Source: a virus. Taken from it: 64,000 nt of DNA. The stretch is taken from positions 1-64,000 of the IMG/VR virus record IMGVR_UViG_3300017950_001860. One strand, 5' to 3'. Positions within the stretch are counted from its first letter, which is position 1; each line of letters begins with the position of its first letter. The translations under genes and the position numbers were made by a program. Below are positions 16,856 through 24,159 of this stretch, piece by piece. The notes beneath the pieces are model-generated. The model was not told where the DNA came from. It saw only the letters and a list, made by a program, of their open reading frames with translations, and did not search any database.

Positions 16856-17457
16856 ATATTTGCACCAATCATTATTCGTTGTTCAGTTGATTTATTAGGA
16901 AGCGTTTTATGATTTAACCATCCTGGAAATAATACAATATCACCTGTTTCTGCATTTATTTCATTTTCAAAAAGTGTATGATATGTTTCTTTATCAATGC
17001 TATAAGGTTGGTGTTTGAGTAACGTAGATAAAGGATTTTCAAATACAAGATTACTGTTGTTTAATTGTTTTTTTATATAAAAACTACAAGTTGTAACCAT
17101 AGGAGAGTGATTATGTAAATCTATATGGCTATCCGTGTTGTAAATGTTAAACCACATTTCTTTTATAATAGGAATATATTTTGAATTAAATCCGCAATTT
17201 TTCCAATATTCTTTACAACTATTTGTAATAAATTCTACTACATCAGAAAACCTTGGATCGTATTGTAAATCTCTTTTATGGACGTAAGAACATATACCAT
17301 TGCCTCTCATTGATCCTTGATTGTTCTTTAATACTTGATCGAAATTCACTACTTCAAAGAGCACACTTTCTATATCTTTTATACTTTTATTGTATCTTGC
17401 TTTATATATTTTAGTTGCAAAGATGTCAATGTCGAATGTCTCGGATTGTAGGTTCAT
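16840..17457 (-). CDS. 2OG-Fe(II) oxygenase-like protein (PF13759 type)
   Basis: 205 residues. The layout IKEMWFNIYNTDSHIDLHNH (HxD...H), CSFYIKK, then GDIVLFPGWLNHKTLPNKS and QRIMIGANI is that of the putative 2OG-Fe(II) oxygenase family PF13759, common in cyanophages and marine bacteria. The distal His lies in WLNHKT and the Arg in QRIMI. The ATG at 17457 begins five bases after a perfect TATAAATA box and has no ribosome site, suggesting leaderless translation. It heads the operon with the methyltransferase and fibre-like protein. Confidence 0.75.
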   Translation of the reverse strand: MNLQSETFDIDIFATKIYKARYNKSIKDIESVLFEVVNFDQVLKNNQGSMRGNGICSYVHKRDLQYDPRFSDVVEFITNSCKEYWKNCGFNSKYIPIIKEMWFNIYNTDSHIDLHNHSPMVTTCSFYIKKQLNNSNLVFENPLSTLLKHQPYSIDKETYHTLFENEINAETGDIVLFPGWLNHKTLPNKSTEQRIMIGANICSGV

Positions 17458-17464
17458 ATAAATA
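17457..17464 (+). promoter_or_regulatory. T4-type late promoter box TATAAATA (rightward)
   Basis: A perfect TATAAATA reads rightward to the radical SAM gene at 17508, which has AGGA about ten bases before its ATG. It shares two bases with the leftward box at 17463-17470, making the palindrome TATAAATATTTATA. Confidence 0.62.
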
Positions 17465-17470
17465 TTTATA
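17463..17470 (-). promoter_or_regulatory. T4-type late promoter box TATAAATA (leftward)
   Basis: A perfect TATAAATA reads leftward, ending five bases before the ATG at 17457. The predicted start of transcription falls on that ATG. It overlaps the rightward box in a 14-base palindrome. Confidence 0.6.
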
Positions 17471-17507
17471 TGACGGAAATATCTCTCTATGCTAGGATTG
17501 GCAGTTT

Positions 17508-18944
17508 ATGAGCCACGGTCTATTATTCAGTATTACAAGTTTACCAACAGTTAGGAGAATGTTAGGTCCTCATCGTGTTGCTTCTTTCTTGCGAGAACAA
17601 GAATGGGATATAGAAGTTTTAGATTTTGTAGAGCAATTTAGCATCGAAGAAATAAAAGAATACTGTGCTTTACGAATAACCTCGGCAACAAAATTTTGCG
17701 GATTTAGTGCATTTTTTGGCGTTTGGACAAAAACTTACGAGTCTATTACTACCTGGATTAAGGAAACATATCCTGATGTAAAGATAATTTGGGGTAGTCA
17801 TTCTTATCCTTGGTTTGACTCTAATAGTATAGATTACTATGTTGTAGGTTACGGAGAAAATGCAATAGTAAAACTTTTATCAAATAGCGAAGTAAAATTT
17901 GATGAAAGATTTAAAGATAAAAAAGTTGTTTCTGCATTAGATGTTTACACATCATACCCAATGAAGTCTCTTAATGTTATATACCAAGATAGAGATTTTA
18001 TAGAATCCTGGGAGTGGTTAAGTATAGAACTATCTCGTGGATGCAAATTTAAATGTAAATTTTGTAATTTTCCTATACTAGGAGTCAGAAGCGATTATAG
18101 TAGGGATGCCGAAGACTTTGGTGTGCAACTAAAGGATGCCTACGAAAGATTTGGTGTAACTAATTATTATGTTGCTGACGAAACTTTTAATGATAGTACA
18201 GACAAATTAGAAAAATTTGCAAGTGTTGCCGATACACTAAAATTTAAACCTAGAATGCACGGATTTATAAGAGCTGATTTATTAGTAGCGCAAAAGCAAC
18301 AGTGGGAACCTTTAAATAGGTTAGGGTTTTATGGCCACTACTACGGGGTTGAAACATTTAATCAAAAATCTGGTAGTAGTATTGGCAAAGGAATGCATCC
18401 TGATAAATTAAAAAATGGCTTGCTAGAAGCACGGGAATGGTTTAAGTCGAATGACACTTATCGAGGAGTAATAAGTTTAATATGCGGATTGCCACATGAA
18501 AGCATAGACTCATTTAATGCAGGAGTAGATTGGTGCTACGATAATTGGAAGGGAGAAAATACAACTATATTTTCTTTAGATATTCCTACTGACGATAAGG
18601 ATGTAAAATTGTCGTACATATCTCTTAACTATGAAAAATTAGGCTATAGAGAAGCAACAGTACCTTATCATAAAAATATAGAACAAAACTTTGGGTACGG
18701 TCGATCTTTACTAAATTGGGAAAACGATTATATGAATTTAGAAACTGCCGATGAAATTGTTAGTATAGCAAATAAAAGAATTTCATCAGTAAATGGTATA
18801 AATATGTGGCAGTTCGGAGATTACGGATTAGTTACAGATGATCTAAATAAGATATCAAAATTAAATAAAAGTTCTAACCCTAGTCCGAATAGAGAATTAG
18901 AATCATTTTACGAAAGATATAAACGGAATAAAATAAACTTATGA
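17508..18944 (+). CDS. B12-binding-domain-type radical SAM protein, tandem copy 1
   Basis: 478 residues. N-terminal Rossmann-like domain typical of cobalamin-dependent radical SAM enzymes (MLGPHRVASFLREQEWDIEV, later VKIIWGSHSYP), without an obvious DxHxxG. Cluster motif SRGCKFKCKFCNFPILG at about residues 174-190, then YVADETFNDS and GVETFNQKSGSSIGKGM. A C-terminal helical domain contains LLNWENDYMN and ends FYERYKRNKINL. The next two genes are paralogues of the same length and motif order. Members of this class do radical methylation, oxidative rearrangement or C-C bond formation. The reaction is unknown. Confidence 0.88.
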   Translation: MSHGLLFSITSLPTVRRMLGPHRVASFLREQEWDIEVLDFVEQFSIEEIKEYCALRITSATKFCGFSAFFGVWTKTYESITTWIKETYPDVKIIWGSHSYPWFDSNSIDYYVVGYGENAIVKLLSNSEVKFDERFKDKKVVSALDVYTSYPMKSLNVIYQDRDFIESWEWLSIELSRGCKFKCKFCNFPILGVRSDYSRDAEDFGVQLKDAYERFGVTNYYVADETFNDSTDKLEKFASVADTLKFKPRMHGFIRADLLVAQKQQWEPLNRLGFYGHYYGVETFNQKSGSSIGKGMHPDKLKNGLLEAREWFKSNDTYRGVISLICGLPHESIDSFNAGVDWCYDNWKGENTTIFSLDIPTDDKDVKLSYISLNYEKLGYREATVPYHKNIEQNFGYGRSLLNWENDYMNLETADEIVSIANKRISSVNGINMWQFGDYGLVTDDLNKISKLNKSSNPSPNRELESFYERYKRNKINL

Positions 18945-20422
18945 ATAAATGTATAATTTTTAGCGTTCATCGTGCCGGAACACATCGTCCTTTAGGTCCT
19001 CATAGAATATGTACATTTCTAAGACAAGAAGGATGGGATGCAGAAGTTGTAGATTATTCTTACTATTTTACTTTAGACGAACTAAAAAGTTTAGTTGAAA
19101 ATAGAATGGACGAAAACATAAAGTTTTTTGGTTTCGGAGCATGGTTCGGAACATGGCCCGATGAAATAGTAACATTTACAGTATGGCTTAAAGAAACTTA
19201 CCCGCACATTCCTTTAGTATATGGTAGTATGTCTTCTCCTCACACAAGAGAATCACCTATAGATTATTATAGTGTAGGATACGGCGAAGAGTCTATATTA
19301 GAAATTGTAAAGGACATTTTAGGAAAACCATGTAATTTAAAATTTTCTCCTAGATGGAAAGGCAAAGAAGTTATTGACGCTAATGAAGACTATCCTGCAT
19401 GGCCTAGGAAGACGTATGCAGCATACTACGAAGATAGAGACTTTTTAGAGGAATGGGAATGGCTTACTATAGAGTTGTCAAGAGGTTGTAAATTTAAATG
19501 TCAATTCTGTAATTTTCCCATTCTAGGTATTAAAGAAGATCATAGTATAAGTGCAGAAAATTTTAGAAAACAAATTGAAGATGCTTATAATAGATTTGGC
19601 ATTACGAATTATTACATTGCTGACGAAACAATAAATCAAGATAAAGAAATGATGAGAAAGTTTGCAAATGTTGCAAACACTTGGGATTTTAAATTACAAG
19701 CACATGGATTTATGCGAGCTGATTTAATGATTGCACAACCCGATACTTGGCAAATGATGGTTGATACTGGAATTACCGGTCATCATTATGGCATAGAAAC
19801 TTTTAATCGAAAGTCAGGTGCTACTATAGGTAAAGGAATGAAAACTGAAAAATTACAAGAAGGCTTAATAAAAATTAAAGATTATTTTAGGGCTAATAGT
19901 ATTTATAGAGGTCATATTAGTATGATTGTTGGACTACCGTATGAATCTAAAGAAACTTTTTGGAAAGGTGTAGACTGGTTAAAAGAGAATTGGGCAGGTG
20001 AATTCTCTGCATTTAACAGACTAGAAATTCCTTTACCTACTGGTGATGCAAAGCCGAGTTTATTTACACGAAGTTGGAAGGATATGGGTTACCGAGATAG
20101 AAAGACAAAGTTACAAAGCGGAACTGAACAAAAGAAGTTACTGACTATGGGCGGTGGTATGTTTACTGAAGACTTGTTAGACTGGGAAAATGATTATATG
20201 GATATAGAATGGGCTATATGGGCAATGGGGGAAGCATACCGTGTTTTAAACCCCACAAACGGTGTAGGTTCTTGGCACTTTAGCGATTATAGTTTACTTT
20301 TGAAAAATGATAATAGGGCTATATCTAAAATAATAAAATCAGATTTACACCATAACCAAAACGGTGTTGTTGATGCATTTTACGAAAGATATAAAAAGAA
20401 AAAAATAGCCTGGGGAACATAA
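18941..20422 (+). CDS. B12-binding-domain-type radical SAM protein, tandem copy 2
   Basis: 493 residues, ATGA overlap with copy 1. Same architecture: RPLGPHRICTFLRQEGWDAE at the N-terminus, SRGCKFKCQFCNFPILG near residue 180, YIADETINQDKEM, GIETFNRKSGATIGKGM, and LLDWENDYMDIEW before the C-terminal FYERYKKKKIAW. The near-identity of the barrel motifs and the retained Cys triad argue that all copies are active. They probably act on related positions of one substrate or on alternative substrates (inference). Confidence 0.88.
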   Translation: MNKCIIFSVHRAGTHRPLGPHRICTFLRQEGWDAEVVDYSYYFTLDELKSLVENRMDENIKFFGFGAWFGTWPDEIVTFTVWLKETYPHIPLVYGSMSSPHTRESPIDYYSVGYGEESILEIVKDILGKPCNLKFSPRWKGKEVIDANEDYPAWPRKTYAAYYEDRDFLEEWEWLTIELSRGCKFKCQFCNFPILGIKEDHSISAENFRKQIEDAYNRFGITNYYIADETINQDKEMMRKFANVANTWDFKLQAHGFMRADLMIAQPDTWQMMVDTGITGHHYGIETFNRKSGATIGKGMKTEKLQEGLIKIKDYFRANSIYRGHISMIVGLPYESKETFWKGVDWLKENWAGEFSAFNRLEIPLPTGDAKPSLFTRSWKDMGYRDRKTKLQSGTEQKKLLTMGGGMFTEDLLDWENDYMDIEWAIWAMGEAYRVLNPTNGVGSWHFSDYSLLLKNDNRAISKIIKSDLHHNQNGVVDAFYERYKKKKIAWGT

Positions 20423-21876
20423 TGGACCATGCATTAATATTCGGTGTACACGATATGATGCCCCATCGATTCCTAGGACCGCATCGTATTGCACATTACC
20501 TTAGGAATAATGGATGGGATATAGAAGTTGTAGACTTTGCTAGTTTTTGGACTTTAGAACAACTAAAAAATTTTATTAAATCACGAATACATAAAAAAAC
20601 AAAGTTTATAGGATTTGGGTGTTGGTTTGGTAACTGGCCAGAGAATATAGATATGTTATCACATTGGATCAAAGATTATTATCCAGAAATAAAAATTATT
20701 TACGGCAGTCATACATATCCTAAATTTAATAACGAATCAATAGATTATTATACTGTAGGTTATGCAGAAAAAGCAATAATACAATTAGCTAATTATTTTC
20801 AAAACAACGGAACTATCAAGTTTGACACAAGATGGGAAAATAAAAAAATTATTCTTGCTAATGACACTTACCCTGCATTTCCGATGAACGAACTAGGTGT
20901 TATATACGAACATAGAGATCTTATAGAACCTTGGGAGTGGCTTACCATAGAATTTACAAGAGGTTGTAAATTTTCCTGCAAATTTTGCAATTATCCTATA
21001 TTAGGCGTAAAAGACGATCACTCAACTGCTGCTTCTGACTTTGAGTACACTGTTAGAGATGCTTATGATAAATTTGGTGTGACAAATTATTATACAGCAG
21101 ACGAAACATTAAATCAAGATAAATCTATGATAGAAAAATATGCAAATGTAGCTGATACATTAAATTTTAAATTAAGAATGCACGGATTTATGAGAGCAGA
21201 TTTATTAATTGCTAATAAAGATACATGGGATCCATTGTCTCGGTTAGGTGTATTTGGGCATATGTATGGTATAGAAACGTTTAATAAAAAAACTGGCTCT
21301 AGTGTAGGGAAAGGAATGGATCCATTAAAAGTAAAAGAAGGCTTACTCGAAATACGAGAATGGTTTGATGCAATAGAACCATATCGAGGCAATATTAATA
21401 TGGTGTGTGGATTACCGTTTGAAACTAAAGAAACTTGGGAAAGTGGCATTGAATGGCTTATGAAAAATTGGACATCTAAAGGAGACATAAGTGCTACTTA
21501 TGCATTAGAAATACCGTTAAGTAGTATGGATTCAAAATTAAGTTTTATAAGTAATAATTGGAAAGCATTAGGATACAGAAGAAGAAAAACACCTTCTGAA
21601 TCTTTACATGCTGTGAGTTCTCTAAAATATGCTGACGAATTATTAGATTGGGAAAATGATTACATGGATCTTGACTGGGCAGTAAAAAGTTGTAATACAA
21701 TATATAAACAGTATAAAGTTGATATGGGCGTTAGTGTTTGGCACTGGGGAGATCATGGATTAATGAATTTAAGTTTTAAAGATCTTCAAAAAAAACAAAA
21801 ACATTATAATCAATGGCCTAACAAAGAACTGGAAGATTTTTTACAACGCTATATTAAAAAGAAAATAGAATTATGA
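20422..21876 (+). CDS. B12-binding-domain-type radical SAM protein, tandem copy 3
   Basis: 484 residues, starting in a TAATG overlap with copy 2. Motifs: RFLGPHRIAHYLRNNGWDIE, TRGCKFSCKFCNYPILGVKD near residue 180, YTADETLNQDKSM, GIETFNKKTGSSVGKGM and LLDWENDYMDLDW. Asn-Tyr replaces Asn-Phe after the cluster motif, a small difference from copies 1 and 2. The amidinotransferase gene follows with an ATGA overlap, so the four genes are one transcription unit driven from 17457-17464. Confidence 0.88.
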   Translation: MDHALIFGVHDMMPHRFLGPHRIAHYLRNNGWDIEVVDFASFWTLEQLKNFIKSRIHKKTKFIGFGCWFGNWPENIDMLSHWIKDYYPEIKIIYGSHTYPKFNNESIDYYTVGYAEKAIIQLANYFQNNGTIKFDTRWENKKIILANDTYPAFPMNELGVIYEHRDLIEPWEWLTIEFTRGCKFSCKFCNYPILGVKDDHSTAASDFEYTVRDAYDKFGVTNYYTADETLNQDKSMIEKYANVADTLNFKLRMHGFMRADLLIANKDTWDPLSRLGVFGHMYGIETFNKKTGSSVGKGMDPLKVKEGLLEIREWFDAIEPYRGNINMVCGLPFETKETWESGIEWLMKNWTSKGDISATYALEIPLSSMDSKLSFISNNWKALGYRRRKTPSESLHAVSSLKYADELLDWENDYMDLDWAVKSCNTIYKQYKVDMGVSVWHWGDHGLMNLSFKDLQKKQKHYNQWPNKELEDFLQRYIKKKIEL

Positions 21877-22943
21877 GTATATATACAAACTGGGATCCTT
21901 TAGAATTATGTATTGTTGGAAATTGTCTAACTGAAGTGCCAGACACTTGGAGTATCGATCCTAAGGCAAAACCATTATTAGAAAAAATATTAAAAGAAAC
22001 AAAAGAAGACTTAGACAATTTAGCAGCACTAATTTCATCATTTAACACAAAAGTTTTGAGACCAACACCTAAAATATTTCCACAAAAGTCTAATTTACAT
22101 AATTTTAGTATTTTAAACGCAACTAATCCTATTGTCCCGAGAGATCAATATTTTGTATACGATAAAACTATATATCAAACATACACTAGTTTACCAGATA
22201 GGTACTTTGACGGATTTAATTACTATAGCCTATTTAAAGATTTGTTTAAGCAAGGGCATAATTGGTTAAGTCTTCCGCCGCCGATTTTAAACAATCTAAA
22301 TAATAACGAAAAATGGTATCTAGACGGGCAGGACATTTACCATAATCGTTTAAACTACACATTATTATGGCATACTGCTACAATGTTTAAAGCAGGCAAA
22401 GATATTATTGTAAATAATCAAGGTCCGGGCACTCAGTTAGGGTTAGAATGGATAAAACGTAACGTTGATGCTGAATTTATACACAATGAAGATACATATG
22501 TCGATAGTTGGGGTCATATAGATCACGGATTTTACATGCCTAACGATAACACTGTAATATGTATGGACGAACATTGGGTTCCGCAATGCCTACGTAATAA
22601 AGAATTAATATTACTAGATGGATTATTTGAAAGATTCGATTATAAAAATTTTATAGAAGAAACTAACAATAAAGTAGATCCGTTTTCTTATAATTGGTTA
22701 GAAGATTGGTTTGATCAATGGACAGGATATTGTCAAGAAGTAGCGTTTGAAGCAAATGTTTTAGTAGTAGATCCAAATAATATTATATTTGCAACCGAAC
22801 AGCCAGAAGTGTTTGCTAAATTAGGAGAATATAATATTAACTGTCACGTAAGTAAACTACGTCACGGAATGTTTTGGGCAGGAGGAATACATTGTATGAC
22901 ATTAGATATTAAACGTAGTGGTCTAAAGCGTTGCGTAATCTAG
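21873..22943 (+). CDS. Amidinotransferase (pentein superfamily)
   Basis: 356 residues. Opens WDPLELCIVGNC, the first strand of the family. PRDQYFVYDKTIYQ matches the conserved PRD segment. GHIDHGFYMPNDNTVI supplies the catalytic His, and FWAGGIHCMTLDIKR near the C-terminus supplies the nucleophilic Cys. This is the glycine/inosamine amidinotransferase layout, in which the amidino group of arginine passes via Cys to an amine on glycine, lysine or an aminosugar. The acceptor is unknown. It ends the triple radical SAM operon and its 3' end overlaps the convergent PLP aminotransferase gene by 35 bases. An aminotransferase making an amine for amidination is a plausible pairing (inference). Confidence 0.85.
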   Translation: MSIYTNWDPLELCIVGNCLTEVPDTWSIDPKAKPLLEKILKETKEDLDNLAALISSFNTKVLRPTPKIFPQKSNLHNFSILNATNPIVPRDQYFVYDKTIYQTYTSLPDRYFDGFNYYSLFKDLFKQGHNWLSLPPPILNNLNNNEKWYLDGQDIYHNRLNYTLLWHTATMFKAGKDIIVNNQGPGTQLGLEWIKRNVDAEFIHNEDTYVDSWGHIDHGFYMPNDNTVICMDEHWVPQCLRNKELILLDGLFERFDYKNFIEETNNKVDPFSYNWLEDWFDQWTGYCQEVAFEANVLVVDPNNIIFATEQPEVFAKLGEYNINCHVSKLRHGMFWAGGIHCMTLDIKRSGLKRCVI

Positions 22944-24120
22944 TATCTAATTGATTAAAATATTCATTGTCTGCGGTCAATGGAATTACAACACGTAAAC
23001 CTTTCCATTCGTAGTTTTGTATACCTACATTTAAACCGTTTTCAAAGAATTTTTTTTGTGCTAACGGTATGTTATCTACAGGAAAAAATTTTAAGTTATA
23101 ATATAAACCGTACGAAGTATAACTTTCAACAATACCGTCTTCTACTAGTTGACTAAACATAAGATTGCTTTTTGGTTTTAAATACTTATAGTTTTCAAAT
23201 ATATTTTCTTTTTCGATAATTTCTAAATATTTTAATGTGCTATATATACCAGTTAAACTAAAACTATATGTGAAGCCATGACTCCAAAATTCATCTTTTA
23301 CTGTATTAAAAACTTCTTTAGTCATTAAACACGAACTAAGAGGAAAGTAACCACCACTCAAACTTTTCCCCATTACAAATATATCAGGGTCTACATTAAA
23401 TCCTTTTAGTTTTCCTAATTTTCCAGCACACATAGCAATATCATCAATAATTAACAAAATATCTTTTGACTTACATAACAATTTAAGAGATTTCCAAAAG
23501 TTGTCACTGTATGGTGTTACACCTCCAAGCCAACTACAACTTTCCATAACAACACAACTTATGTCATCTGCATCTAATGCATTTTGTAAATTATTAAATA
23601 AAATGTTTTCATTATCATCTCTATATACACTTTTACAAAATTGATTGCGTCCTAGTGTGCGAGTCATAAAACTACCGCCACTTATACTAGAACTAAGATA
23701 AGTGCTACCATGATAACTTTCTGTTACTCCGATAATCTTATTTTTTTGCATATTACCGTTACATTGATGATATAATGCTGCTAATTTTACAGCACCCTCA
23801 ACTGCATCACTACCTGATAAACTATAAAAACTGTAATATCCATCTGTCATATCGTATAACTTTTGTGAAAGTTCTAACACTGCATCAGTTGTACTTAGGT
23901 ATTCCCCACTTACAAATGGTATTTCTTTTGAACGGTTGGATACATAATCAATAATGTCAGTTCTATCAAATCCTAACATAAAACTACCACAACTACCAAG
24001 ACTTGTGTCTAAGAAGTCCTTTCCGTCTTTAATATAACCAAACTTTGTATATCTCGAAACAATATTATAGTCAGAATTATTGTTATTTTCTGTAAAGGGA
24101 AAAAATATTTTTGGGGTCAT
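22909..24120 (-). CDS. Class III PLP-dependent aminotransferase
   Basis: 403 residues from the ATG at 24120, which has TTGGAGA nine bases upstream. A GTG at 24147 in frame is less likely. Motifs: FLDTSLGSCGSFMLGFDR near the N-terminus, SLSGSDAVEGAVKLA (PLP phosphate region), ESYHGSTYLSSS, LLIIDDIAMCAGKLGKL with the Asp that contacts the pyridine nitrogen, and MGKSLSGGYFPLS with the Schiff-base Lys. This is the ornithine/DAPA/glutamate-semialdehyde aminotransferase fold type I class III. The substrate could be an amino acid, polyamine or sugar. It is a single-gene minus-strand unit facing the amidinotransferase. Confidence 0.87.
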   Translation of the reverse strand: MTPKIFFPFTENNNNSDYNIVSRYTKFGYIKDGKDFLDTSLGSCGSFMLGFDRTDIIDYVSNRSKEIPFVSGEYLSTTDAVLELSQKLYDMTDGYYSFYSLSGSDAVEGAVKLAALYHQCNGNMQKNKIIGVTESYHGSTYLSSSISGGSFMTRTLGRNQFCKSVYRDDNENILFNNLQNALDADDISCVVMESCSWLGGVTPYSDNFWKSLKLLCKSKDILLIIDDIAMCAGKLGKLKGFNVDPDIFVMGKSLSGGYFPLSSCLMTKEVFNTVKDEFWSHGFTYSFSLTGIYSTLKYLEIIEKENIFENYKYLKPKSNLMFSQLVEDGIVESYTSYGLYYNLKFFPVDNIPLAQKKFFENGLNVGIQNYEWKGLRVVIPLTADNEYFNQLDTRLRNALDHYV

Positions 24121-24137
24121 ATATAATATCTCCAACG

Positions 24138-24145
24138 TATTTAAC
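24138..24145 (-). promoter_or_regulatory. Late-promoter-like box GTTAAATA
   Basis: GTTAAATA reads leftward, 17 bases before the aminotransferase ATG at 24120, leaving room for its GGAGA ribosome site. It abuts the plus-strand box at 24146-24153 in the sequence TATTTAACACTAAATA. Confidence 0.42.
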
Positions 24146-24153
24146 ACTAAATA
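24146..24153 (+). promoter_or_regulatory. Late-promoter-like box ACTAAATA
   Basis: ACTAAATA reads rightward and ends six bases before the ATG at 24160, which lacks a ribosome site. The same eight bases occur at 9437-9444. Confidence 0.43.
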
Positions 24154-24159
24154 CTGTTG

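Noticed and set aside
21114-21488. Minus-strand open frame inside the third tandem radical SAM gene
   Set aside because: It is fully antisense to conserved barrel motifs of 20422-21876 and has no similarity to anything in the window.
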